A DNA stretch of 64,000 bases from Zoroaster sp. YZ-2022 (Eukaryota; Echinodermata; Asteroidea; Forcipulatida; Zoroasteridae). The notes under the pieces are model-generated. The model did not search any database, was not told the DNA's origin, and saw only the letters and a program-made list of their open reading frames with translations. The stretch is taken from the NCBI GenBank assembly GCA_029582265.1, contig CM055822.1, positions 8,507,700-8,571,699 of the forward strand, written 5' to 3'. Shown here one piece after another: positions 23,671 through 34,552 of the stretch (the stretch's first letter is position 1; every line of letters begins with the position of its first letter). The position numbers and the translations under genes are program-made.

Positions 23671-24504
23671 ATTAAATACAGTCTTACGCTTGGTAGCACA
23701 CCTTTATCCTATGCAAATAATGCAGTAAATTATAGGTTATATTTTTTACAAGTTCTGTAAATCTTTTATAAAGCGCGCTTGGAAGACAAGAAATGTATTG
23801 AAGTCGAATAGTGACTAGTTATGTACTACAATCTACGATGGTGTGTTATTATTTGTATATTACATGTAAATATCTATTTTATATTTTTGTTTCATCTCAT
23901 ATTTTATATGGGTATGAGTGTGCAAATGTCGCGCATATGTAGGCCTGTGTAGGTCTAAGTATGTGTTTGGTATGTTTTTAAGTTTAGATCGCGGTTTCAA
24001 CGCGACTGGTTCGTGGTGTGCGGCGGGAGGCGGAATATATTCAAAACAAGTCACGGCAGAGTGATTTTGAATGGATTTCGCCGTTGTCGTATACGTGTGA
24101 GCTAGCCGTATAACGTCGCAATCTTATTATTAAAGTATTAAATTAGTGTGCTTGTAAGTGTTTGGGACTAAAATGCATTTTTTACGGGCCTGCATGTTTA
24201 TGTTTACTTTTCTGCACTTACCTTGTAGGCGTGTTTGGGTTCTGAACATTTTTTAGCTACGGTGATTTCTAGTGTTTTTCAAGTGTTTAGAATTGGAACG
24301 TGTTTGCAGGGTGGGAGGAGTCGGTGGACCATGTAGGACCGTATGTTTTTCCCTTTCACATAATAATACTATTAATATTATAATATTGTTGGTATATATT
24401 GTTTTCAGTAGTTCTTTTTGATGTATTTTTGAACGCACCGCCGGGTAGGCGTGTGCCACTGTTTTAAAAGTGTATGTTCAAATAAATAAATAAATAAATA
24501 AATA
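23671..24504 (+). other. 3' UTR and (AAAT)n tail of the second LINE
   Basis: No reading frame of note. The stretch is T-rich and ends in about six copies of AAAT (24478-24504), which marks the 3' terminus. The tail is followed directly by the AATGA target duplication and the resumed Tx1-like RT. Confidence 0.75.
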
Positions 24505-24505
24505 A

Positions 24506-26360
24506 ATGACTAAGATGGGTATACCAGACAAAATAATCCAGTGGATTAAATTATTATATAATAATCCTGTGAGTTGTATTATTGTTAATAACTTCATTGG
24601 TTTTCCTATTAGTATAAAACGAGGAATTAGACAAGGATGTCCATTATCACCACTTCTTTTTTCAATTTGTGCAGAGGGATTAGCTTGTCTTATAAGAACT
24701 AACAAAGGTATTAAAGGTTTTAATCCGCCAGATATTTCTACCAGTATAAAGTTGGTGCAACACGCAGATGACACTACTATCTTTATTACTAATAATGAAT
24801 TTAATGTTGTCCATAATATTTTAAATACCTATAGTAAGGGTAGTGGATCTAAAATTAATGTGATTAAATCTAAAGGTCTCTGGTTGGGAAAGTGGCGATC
24901 CCGACAAGAAAAACCATGTAATTTTTCCTGGACTAATGACAAATTAAAGATTTTAGGAATTTATTTCGGTCATGAAGTTACTTTAGAAGACAACTGGGGT
25001 CCTAGAGTAAATAAAATGCAATATACCCTTGATAGATGGTCTAAACGTAAATTGACTTTATATGGAAAAGCAGTTATTGTTAATACTCTGGTTGGAGCTG
25101 GGCTAAATTACTTCGGAAGTATTCTCCCTGTCTCTGATTATTGAATTAAAAAAATGAATGATATCATCTGGAACTTCTACTGGAATGGAAAACCAGACAA
25201 AATCAAAAGAAATACTATTACTACCCCGAAGGAGTATGGGGGAACGGGACTAGTAGATATTAGATGTAAAATTAAGTGTTTGAAAGTTAAATGGTTAGCT
25301 AATTATTGTAAATCAGACGGCCAATGGAAAAAACTGTTTAATTATTGGATTTGCAAAGTTAGTGGAGACCAAAAACTAATGTGGTATATTTTTAACAACA
25401 ATTACAGGGGTATACGACAAACAACCCCTTCTACATTGACCTCATAACAGCTTTTAAAGAAGCAGGAGGGAAAATCACACCCTCGTACTCTTGTGTTCAG
25501 GAAACCCACAATATACCACTGTGGAGCCGGTATTATATTTTTAAAAGACGTTATCACTAATGGGAAAATAATCAATCATAGGGATATAGCTAGCCGATGT
25601 AACTTACATTACATCATCGCCGGCCGCTTATCATCCAAATTAAAAAGGAATATTAACATTGATTTTATTCAAGTGGGCCTATGAATCACATTGTCCACTG
25701 GCTTAGTGTATGGAATCAAAACCAAGAAATTGAAATTACTATCTGTGATACAACTGTTAACAATAATTATCATAGTGCTATTATGAAAAAAGTTGTTATT
25801 CCGCCAGTTCAAGAGAAATGGCAAACAATTTTATACCGTACAGAAATTGATTGGAAAACAGTTTGGAAAAATAATCATAGCAATAAATTACTTGATAATG
25901 AAGACAAAAACCTCTGGTTTAAGATAAAACACAGGATCCTTCCCACAAAAAATTACTGCCAATGACATTTGCCCCTTATGTGACAGCGAACCAGAAACAA
26001 TTGAACATCTATTCATTTACTGCACAAAAAACCAAGAAGCCTGGATTTATGTTGAATCATTACTAAAAAGGTACTGGGGGTAATAACCATTATTATTTGA
26101 ATGACTGTGCTAGAATATTAGGGGAAAAACTTAATGATCTCGATGCCTTATTAGTTAGTAAAATGATCAGGGAAATATGGCTTTTCAGATGTAAGGTCGT
26201 TTTCGAGAATGTGTCCAACAAAGGATACAATGTTGTCATGAAATATAAAAGTAAATTAAAAAAATTAATCCTTTTTGAACGTAACAGACTAACAACAGAA
26301 TCTTTCACTGACCTGTACACGAAAAACAAAGCCATGTGTACCCTTCGAATGGGAAAATAA
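24506..26360 (+). pseudogene. Tx1/L1-like ORF2, 3' part: RT end and C-terminal knuckle
   Basis: The RT resumes with MGIPDKIIQWIKLLYNN, IRQGCPLSPLLF and LVQHADDTTIF (catalytic Asp pair; His takes the usual Tyr or Phe position). After a TGA at about 25142-25144 the frame goes on as MNDIIWNFYWNGKPDKIKR, typical of the L1/Tx1 region after the RT. More stops or shifts occur near 25447, 25490, 25684 and 25965. A C-terminal Cys-His motif CPLCDSEPETIEHLFIYC lies at about 25970-26025, and the last block (26097-26360) ends in TAA. Together with 13146-14957 this accounts for the whole ORF2 protein. Confidence 0.87.
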
Positions 26361-26754
26361 TTTTTCATATATAATTATTTTATGTTTTGATGGTATTAAA
26401 TATCCTCCATAATGTATTTTTTGTTTTTTGTACTTTTTGTTAAAACCATCAATTATTCTTGATATGATTTCTAGCGGAGTCAATTTTATTTATATTGCTT
26501 CGTTAAGTTAATTTGAGCCTTTTTCAGGCCACCAATATGACTTATTTTATTTTATTTTTTTAATTTAAAAGATTCATTATTGTAAATTGTGTTTCTTTTA
26601 TGTACATAATTCCCCTTGCATAAGTTCTTTGTAAATATTATATTTTCCTGTGTTAGCTTGTGATTGATTTATTGAATAAAAGAAGCTGTATAGCTTCAAC
26701 GCAACACACACACAAAAAAACAAAAAAAACAAAAAATGCAAAATTGCTGCCACC

Positions 26755-26789
<35 letters not shown>

Positions 26790-26799
26790 ATTCAAAAAT

Positions 26800-27790
26800 A
26801 AAAATTAAACAAAATGCTAGTTCAGACAAGAACTATTATCACATCAAGAAACTATTATCTTATTACTATTTTAAGACCGTCTGATTACTGCATCACGTTC
26901 CCCGATCGTAGATTGGGGACATGGATCACCGCCCATCAGATCTGAAATAAGACTTGCCTATATTTTAATCCCCTCGGGATTAATAGTTTATATACAAACC
27001 GAACTGAAGAGCTTCTCGGTCGTTAGTGATCGAGTTTGCCTAAAAAGTACAGTGCGACAAGCAAATTAGAACACTGTCAATCCAGAAATCAGCTGAGAAA
27101 TCCTCCGTTTGCGTGGTTTCTGGAAATAAACAAAAATGCTTCTTTTCTTAATTATACAAATGTTCTATATGTAATTTAACTAATTTTTTCAATAATTTTC
27201 CTATAATACGTAAAACATTTTCTGACCGACCAAGTTTCTCCTCCATTGACTTTGTGCACAAACATTATGGGTTTGTGGTTTTGTTTACAACTTTAAAAAA
27301 CAACACGACTAGTCCCATAATTGCATTGCGTGCTCAATTCCGATATTAAAAAGGCTTATTAGTCTGTCATCAACAGTATTATTGTTGACATTTAATTGCT
27401 AATAATTGTTGCCAGCACAACATTACCGAACAAAAACCGCTTAAATTTCAATAGTCTGTTCTCAGTAAGAACTGAATGAAACACTAATTGGCTCGTAATC
27501 AACAATATTTCAAATTTATTGATGTCGGATCTCTCGTTGACGGTATTATTAATAATTATCATTATACGATTGTTTTATTGTCATTTGTGTGAGCTGATAT
27601 TAGTTGCCAGCACAACAATACTGAACAAAAACCACTTAAAATTCAATAGTCTGTTCTTAGTAAGAATTGAAACCTGTCGTAATATAATTTGCAACACTTA
27701 ATGCACCATTTGAAGTCCAAATGCCTTGACTTTTAATTCCGTATTAACTGAATGTTGCTGTTATTCACTTCGAACATGTGATTGTAACTG
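26800..27790. repeat. FB inverted-repeat family, right side of copy I
   Basis: Non-coding. The stretch starts with 'aagaactattatc' blocks shared with 29170, then a block at 26880-27000 ('gaccgtctgatta...ccatcagatctgaaat...cccctcgggattaatag') shared with 29220-29330. The arm 27050-27560 is complementary to 11095-11640. Bases 27360-27700 match 29680-30010 and 31600-31920. Confidence 0.7.
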
Positions 27791-28690
27791 TGTCTCAAAT
27801 CTTACAACTGTTAGAATGAGTAAAAGGAGGTAAAAAGTCAGGGAGTCACGGAATTTATGAACAAATTTATGAACAAATTTATGAACAAATTAACCTGTCC
27901 ATCCACAGAACGAGTTGGCTGATAGGATATGTTTCGTTATACGTAGGCCTATGCCGCCTATTCCATAAGTAAACCTATATAGTACATAAACTTGAACTAT
28001 ATGGTGTATTCAAGGTAATACACTTCTGGTATAGGACGTCACCACGTCTGAAAACATTGTTATTGTCACATGTTTATTTCTCAGTCAAAATGGTAAGCAG
28101 AAACCAAATAATAGGGGGATGGGACACGCCCACAACCTATTGAGGCATGTCTTATAATCTCGACGAGACATGTCTAATCATCGATACTGGTCTCGTCTCC
28201 CCAACCTTCTCATGAGTGGAAGATTAAAGAAAACTCATTCTAATGACATTAAAAAAATCAGGGAATTTCACGGTCTTGCCAAATTTGGTTGGCATAGGTC
28301 TGATATAATTATATTTCTTTATTATAGGGCCTATTATTTTGGTGTTCTGTATATAAACGGTTCTCAGTATTTCCTGTAAAATATTTTTGTCCTTTATTAT
28401 GTATAAAGACGATTATGATCACACTGAACTACTTCAATTTTGTATTGTTGGTTCAGTTGAATTTAATAGTTATTGCGTTCGAAAAGACGAGTTTCCATCG
28501 GCGGAGGGAGTGGCTTCATCCCACTGATTTCACTGATACTTCCCTCTTATTTAGACCCACGTACTCCACTGTCATTGGCTAGGCTCCTTACATCCTCAAC
28601 AAATAATTTCCCGCCTCCATTTCCCTTCGTTCAGCGTAACAACGTCTGATTGGATTAAATATTAATCTAGGTTGCCTACTGTACTGAAAC
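27790..28690 (+). repeat. GPCR 5'-flank segments (a, short) and (b), receptor-less copy
   Basis: After a short piece of (a) ('ttagaatgagtaaaaggagg') comes segment (b), with 'acgagttggctgataggatatg', 'gggatgggacacgccca', 'catgagtggaagattaaagaaaactc' and 'gaatttcacggtcttgcc'. The same order is found at 30430-31600, 41165-41700, 52800-53876 and 59930-60400. In the last two receptor-linked cases it leads to a GPCR; here it ends at about 28690 in an FB palindrome. Confidence 0.72.
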
Positions 28691-30060
28691 CACGATGTTA
28701 CGCGTAGCAATAAGCCTCATCAGAATTCTGCGCGCAATGAATTATGGGAGTTGGGTTTTGGAAAAAAATGGTAAACAAACGCACACGTTTGTGCACAAAG
28801 TCAATGGAGGAGAAAGGTGGTCGGTCAGAAAATTGACGTTTTTTACGTATTATAGCAAAATTATGGAGAAGTATTTTTTAAGAAATCGGTTAAAATTTAA
28901 ACATTTTTGTAATTAAAAAAATAATTGATTTCCCCCCCGAAAACTACGCAAATGGAGGAATTCTCAGCTGATTTCTGATCCCCGGGGTGCGACAACCATA
29001 TTTTAGTCTTTTAAGCATTTTTTCCTCTAAAAAAGGGGTAAATTGCAAATAATTTCATCGTATTTAAAAAACAAATTAAGCATTATGGTCAAAAGTCAAA
29101 CCGTGGACAAATCCACAATAATGATGATTATAAATTGGGGTGTCGGTCGAGCATAAAATTTAAAACATTAAAAGAACTATTATCTCATCAAGAAACTATT
29201 ATCTTATTATATTATTTTGGGACCGTCTGATTACCAATTACGTTCCCCCATCATGGATGGGGGAATGGATCGCCGCCAATCAGATCTGAAATGAGACTTG
29301 CCTATATTTTAATCCCCTCGGGATTAATAGTTTATATACAAACCGAACTGAAGAGCTTCTCGGTCGTTAGTAGTGATCGAGTTTGCCTAAAAAGTACAGT
29401 GCGACAAGCAAATTAGAACACTGTCAATCCAGAAATCAGCTGAGAAATCCTCCGTTTGCGTGGTTTCTGGAAATAAAAACAAATGCTTCTTTTCTTAATT
29501 ATACAAATGTTCTTAACAATATTTTCAAAAATTTTGCTATAATACGTAAAAACGTCAACTTTCTGACCGACCAACTTTCTCCTCCATTGACTTTGTGCAC
29601 AAACATGTGCGTTTGTTTACAACTTTTTTCCAAAACCCGACTCCCATAATTCATTGCGTGCTCAATTCCGATAAGGCTTATTGGTCTGTCATCAACAGTA
29701 TTATTGTTGACATTTTATTGTTAATAATCGTTGCCAGCACAACAATACCGAACAAAAACCGCTTAAAATTCAATAGTCTGTTCTCAGTAAGAACTGAATG
29801 AAACACTAATTGGCTCGTCATCAAAAATATTTTAAATTAATTGATTTCGGATCTCTCGTTGACAGTATTATTAATATTATCATTATACGGTTGTTTTATT
29901 GTCATTTGTGTGAGCTGATATTCATTGCCAGCACAACAATACCGAACAAAAACCACTTAAAATTCAATAGTCTGTTCTCAGTAAAAACTGAAACCTCTCG
30001 TAATATTATCTGCAAGCCGACTGCTGGTGGAAACACTTAATGTGCCATTTGAAGTCCAAA
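28690..30060. repeat. FB inverted-repeat family, copy II (compact palindrome)
   Basis: Arms about 28700-28880 and 29440-29660 are reverse complements, sharing the blocks CAAAGTCAATGGAGGAGAAA and TCGGTCAGAAA. The centre (about 28990-29400) contains the 'cccctcgggattaatag' block and 'aaccgaactgaagagcttctcggtcg'. Bases 29680-30010 continue as in copy I. No ORF is conserved between copies. Confidence 0.7.
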
Positions 30061-31600
30061 TGCCTTGTAAGTGATTGTAATTGTGTCTCAAATCTTACAA
30101 CTGTTAGAATGAGTAAAAGGAGGTAAAAGGTCAGGAAGTAACGGAATTTTGAGCACAGCGCAGAAAAGCGTACTTTTTACATAATTACTTCAAAGGAGCG
30201 TTCGAGAAAATAGAAAACTGCATTCAGATATTTGTACTTATTCTAATGCGGAATTAAGGAAAGAATGCTCTTTCCTAAATTCAAACTGGAAATTATTAGA
30301 AATAATTAATTATTATTATTTTTTTTAAACCTCAGACGAAATAATTTCTTGGGGAGATTGATACCATAATCAGCTTTACACAAAGTAAGTTCTGGGTTAA
30401 AATTTGAACATTAAGGAATTTATGAACAAAATTGACCTGTCCATCCACAGAACGAGTTGGCTGATAGGATATGTTTCGTTATACGAAGGCCTATTCCATA
30501 AGTAAACCTATAGTACATAAACTTGAACTATATGGTGTATTCAAGGTAATACACTTCTGGTATAGTACGTCACCACGTCTGAAAACATTGTTATTGTCGC
30601 ATGTTTATTTCTCAGTCAAAATGGTAAGCAGAAACCAAATAATAGGGGGATGGGACACGCCCACAACCTATTGATGCATGTCTTATAATCTCGACGAGAC
30701 ATGTCTAATCATCGATACTGGTCTCGTCTCCCCCACCTTCTCATGAGTGGAAGATTAAAGAAAACTCATTCTAATGACATTAAAAAAATCAGGGAATTTC
30801 ACAGTCTTGCCGAATTTGGTTGCCATAGGTCTGATATTATGGAGTGTCGTGGCCGAGCGGTCTAGCGCACCGAACTTAAGTTCTGGTGTTGCCATCAGCA
30901 GGGTGTGGGTTCGAGCCCCGGTCGTGACACTTGTGTCCTTGAGCAAGGTACTTAACCATAATTGCTTCGTCCTTCGGATGGGACGTAAAGCCGTAGGTCC
31001 CGTGTGTTGTGTAATGCACGTAAAATGGTCCTGGGTACGACTTTATAACTGCATCCAACCTGGAGAGGGATGGGCGCCGCCAGGTTTAATTGCCCAAGAC
31101 ACACCACATGATGATCGTCTGTGGTGCCCCAACGACCCTCCGGGGTTATGGGATAGGTGAAGGTGAAGGTGAAGGTCTGATATTATATTTCTTTATTATA
31201 GGGACTATTATATTTTGGTGTTCTGTATATAAACGGTTCTCAGTATTTCCTGTAAAATATATTTCTCTTGTATTATGTATAAAGACAATTATGATCGCAC
31301 TGAACTACTTCAATTTTGTATTGTTGGTTCTGTTGAATTAGTTATTGCGTTCGAAAAGACGAGTTTCCGTCAGGAGGGGGAGTGGCTTTATCCCACTTAT
31401 TCCGCGGATACTTCCCTCTTATTAGACCCACGTACTCCACTCTCATTGGCTAGGTTCCTTACATCCTCAAACAACAGACAGACGTTGATTATAAGTCCTT
31501 CAAATAATTTCCGCCTCCATTTCCTTCGTTCAGCGTAACAACGTTTGATTGGATTAAATATTAATTAGGCTGACTACTGAAACCACAATGTTACGCGTAG
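30060..31600 (+). repeat. GPCR 5'-flank segments (a) and (b), second receptor-less copy
   Basis: This copy closely repeats 10100-10690 for (a) and 27890-28690 for (b), with the SINE at 30841-31173 inserted in (b). It ends like the 28690 copy at the same sequence ('ctactgaaaccacaatgttacgcgtagcaa'), after which FB arm sequence follows (31600-31930). The shared breakpoint shows that both copies come from one earlier rearrangement. Confidence 0.72.
30841..31173 (+). mobile_element. Full-length tRNA-derived SINE with 13-bp target duplication
   Basis: The 333-bp element has a tRNA-Leu-like head with A box TGGCCGAGCGG (about 30850) and B box GGTTCGAGCCC (about 30909), a middle part with 'cttgtgtccttgagcaaggtacttaacc', and a tail of (GGTGAA)n. 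It is flanked by a perfect 13-bp repeat GGTCTGATATTAT (30828-30840 and 31174-31186). Paralogous empty sites are visible at about 28297 and 53458. SINEs of this type are transcribed by RNA polymerase III and mobilised by a LINE; the partner LINE is not identified here. Confidence 0.9.
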
Positions 31601-32800
31601 CAATTGGTCTGTCATCAACAGTATTATTATTGCCATTTTATTGCTAATAATTGTTGCCAGCACAACATTACCGAACAAAACCACTTAAAATTCAATAGTC
31701 TGTTCTCAGTAAGAGCTGAAACCTCTCATACATGATTTACAGGGCAACTGCGGGCAGAAACAAATGAAACACTAAATTGGCTCGTCATCAAAAATATTTC
31801 ATTATCATATTATCTCTCGTTGACAGTATTATTAATAATTATCATTATACGGTTATTTTTATTGTCAGCACAACAATACCGAACAAAAACACTTGCACCA
31901 TTTGAAGTCCAAATGCCTTGACTTTTAATTCCGTAACTGAATGTTATTTTTATTCAGTTCGAACATGCAATTGTAATTGTGTCTCAAATCATTTGGCGTA
32001 TCAGCGAGGAGGAAGCGGTCGGGGCAGTTCTTTTACCATACATGTTCTATGCGTGCTAACCGTTTTGTCAGTGTCTGTTGTACCCCTTTCATTAATACAC
32101 TTCTGCCTGGATTCTCTCTGCCTTCAGCTACAACATTACAGTCATTGTATACACTATTGGCAATTTGAAGAATTTGAACAAAGGTCAACAAATGAAATCT
32201 TCATGTATGAAAAGTGATCCTTTTCGTAACGTTAGTGGTGATGGGGGAGGGGGAGGCAAGGGGTGGGAAATGCCACATATTTATCATCATACATGTTATA
32301 TGACCATTCATATCTTAGCCCTATGCGTGACATCTTTATAGCCGTGCCTCCCATTTCGGTACAACCTGTATTCTCCCTGCCTCAAACTAATACACAAATT
32401 AAAACCACTGTATACTAATAGTAATCTCTCAAGAAATATATCCAAGTTTAACCAAAGTAAAAAACAACAACCTCAGTGTGAAAGGATGATTATCAAACAT
32501 CCATTCAAATCTTCCCGTCTGAAAAGTAAAATTTGGCAAATGAACTTTTGAATGAACTAAAAATCTAGTGACCTTTGTGACATTTCTTAGAAAATATGTG
32601 GACCAACAGAGTTGTAAATATCACAGGTTGTTTATATAACCATATTATCTAATCCATTACGGTACGTAATAGATGCCAGTCTCCTATTCCGTATCTTTTT
32701 TAGCCCAACCGTGTCTGTTCGGTCATGTGAAAGGCAACCTTCTTAAAACAATAGTATAATTACAAACAATGACCTTTTACCGAATGTGTATTTTGGTTTT
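31600..32800. other. FB arm remnant, then unassigned non-coding DNA
   Basis: Bases 31600-31930 match the FB right arm ('ggtctgtcatcaacagtattatt', 'caatagtctgttctcagtaag') and the (a)-like end 'gcaccatttgaagtccaaatgcc'. From 31990 to 32800 I see no gene, repeat or domain. Open frames up to 99 codons in this part have no recognisable motif and are not called. Confidence 0.55.
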
Positions 32801-32803
32801 TAA

Positions 32804-33017
32804 AGGGACAGTATCGTCACGATCAGAGCAGACTTTCGACAGGGCATGGAATCGGTATCCTAGTTTACAATGAACACAGTGACTGCAACTATGGCTCATT
32901 TATGCAGCAGCAACGGTAATATGACCTTATCATGTGGCAAATTATTTTCAGTCACTGAGTTAATCTAAAACAAGCACTCCGATTCCATGTCCTGTTGATC
33001 GTGACGATGTTGTCCCT
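32804..33017. mobile_element. TTAA-flanked MITE (piggyBac-like target)
   Basis: The 214-bp element starts AGGGACAGTATCGTCACG and ends in the near reverse complement ...CGTGACGATGTTGTCCCT, a terminal inverted repeat of about 22 bp. It is flanked by TTAA on both sides (32800-32803 and 33018-33021). A TTAA target is the piggyBac signature. The ends do not resemble those of the piggyBac element at 53881, so that element is unlikely to be its source. Confidence 0.83.
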
Positions 33018-33078
33018 TTAAAGTTAAAGTCCATAACCAAATTTACCTCGGAATTTATATCTAGGACGTCAAAGAGTA

Positions 33079-33212
33079 CCCTGCAAAACTGATGTGTTAA
33101 AATAACACTAGTGGTGTCAACTTTATTCATCCATGGTGTTTCTATTGTGCAAGTTGCCTATTCAAATATAAACACCAATGATGTAGTTTTTAACACCACA
33201 GTTTTTGCAGTG
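33079..33212. mobile_element. Short TA-flanked MITE
   Basis: The 134-bp element has inverted termini CCCTGCAAAACTG and CAGTTTTTGCAGTG (one base differs) with TA on both sides, and internal half-palindromes TTAAAATAACACTAGTGG and TTTTTAACACCAC. It is non-coding and probably mobilised by a Tc1/mariner-type transposase. Confidence 0.72.
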
Positions 33213-34481
33213 TAGAGTTGAAGGGGAATATATGTACGAAGTTTTAGATAATACACCATCGTGTTACGAGAAATGGTCTTGGTAGAAAGGACCACACAAA
33301 TATAGAGATATCGTCAATAGTGATAGAATCATCGATTAAGGAAGATTATTGGATTTATTAAATGAGATCGAGTTTATTAGATTTAAATAGTTTAAACATT
33401 GCTTTGACTTGCTATCAATACTTGCTATAACTCAGTGATCAGTGATTGTGCTTAATAGTGACATATTTTGTTTTGAAGCACACATGGTTTTATACATTCC
33501 CCTGTGGCTTTAAGCAAAATTGTTTTTGTCAAAAAGAGTTTTATTTCACTGTTTGAGGATATTTGGCACGTTAGCTCACATCAGGGAGTTGTTAATTTGT
33601 TACGCCCAACCAGGAATTTATTTCATGATGGTCGTTATTGTATATTTCTGGGGCGCGTTTTAGCGACACTAACCAGAAAACGTGCCGACCAACAATACTA
33701 AACGTGAATTTGGTTAGATTGTTCTATCGAAACAACCTCATTGTTCGAACAGCAACATCTAACTTAGATTATGTGGTAGAAACATAATTGATTTGACGAG
33801 GTATATGATGTTAAATGACAACAAAATGTTGTTGGCTTTATGGTTAAAACTACACTCAGCTAATTTGGATTAAGTGTTGTTGTGTTAACAATACTTAAAA
33901 GGGTCTTAAATTACTTAAATTATCCAACGAATGTCTTTCGCATCAGTTTATTTGATGTTTCATTTTATTAACACCACCTCCGGTCATCCATTTGGTAGGA
34001 CCTATTCAAGGTTAAACAGCTGTAGTTGCATAATTTAGAAGTTGTTTGCCAAAAAATACTAATACAAATCCAGTTTGGAATAAATGTTTGTTATTTTTCA
34101 TTATGACTTATATTTTGTTTAATATGAAAATAATTCCTACTTATTAAATATTCCTCTATATTCAGCATTATTCTTACGACCTGCCTGATCAAAATTACGT
34201 TTATGTGCTTACCTTCGCGGATGTCTTGATTCAGACCAACATTTTAATTTTTTCTCTCTTCAGATAATGGAATCAAATAGGTTGCAATTTCTTCAAAAAC
34301 TATGCTTGAATGGCTAATAAAAAAGGCAATTTCACATGGGGAAATATGCCTGATAGTCGATGATATTTGGTTACACGGAAGATTGAAAACCACACGAAAA
34401 TGTATGTATATGGAATTAACCACTTTGTCATCTAAAATTACAACCAGAACTCCCCAAATATCACTCTGCTCACCTTACCCC
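33213..34481. other. Unassigned non-coding DNA
   Basis: AT-rich sequence with no open frame longer than about 65 codons, and no recognisable repeat or motif. Confidence 0.5.
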
Positions 34482-34552
34482 AGTGGCTCAACTTACCTGC
34501 ACTAGTGGCTCAACTTACCTGCACCAGTGGCTCAACTTACCTGCACCAGTGG
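34482..34552 (+). repeat. 22-bp tandem repeat, about 3.2 copies
   Basis: The unit AGTGGCTCAACTTACCTGCA with a two-base end repeats from 34482 to 34547, plus a partial copy. The following bases (gtaagttgagcc) are the reverse complement of part of the unit, so a small hairpin can form. The open frame across it is a by-product. Confidence 0.85.

Larger units (their letters stand above)
14958..24504 (+). mobile_element. Second LINE with PHD/SGNH ORF1, inserted in the Tx1-like RT
   Basis: The element starts GCTCGGGTACAAGCG and ends in an (AAAT)n tail at about 24478-24504. AATGA at 14953-14957 and 24505-24509 is the apparent target duplication. It carries a leader (14958-15087), ORF1 (15088-16915), ORF2 (17001-19433, 19552-19602, 22666-23670) and a 3' UTR of about 0.8 kb. 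It is interrupted by a 114-bp MITE and by a third, minus-strand LINE. Its own length without them is about 6.4 kb, so it was nearly full-length when inserted. Confidence 0.85.
11645..26787 (+). mobile_element. Tx1/L1-like LINE, split by a second LINE
   Basis: The 5' end lies near a GGCCCTTGGGCC hairpin followed by a T run (about 11670-11697), then a short leader containing GGCGGCCATCTTG. ORF1 and ORF2 follow, interrupted at 14957 and resumed at 24505. The 3' UTR (26361-26787) ends in an A-rich tract with about 30 consecutive A. The exact 5' boundary is approximate and I found no clear target duplication. RRM-like ORF1 with CCHC knuckles plus ORF2 with APE, RT and a C-terminal Cys-His motif is the L1/Tx1 layout. 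Confidence 0.85.

Noticed and set aside
31918..32217. 99-codon plus-strand frame
   Set aside because: No motif is visible, it starts inside a repeat remnant, and no equivalent frame survives in related flank copies.
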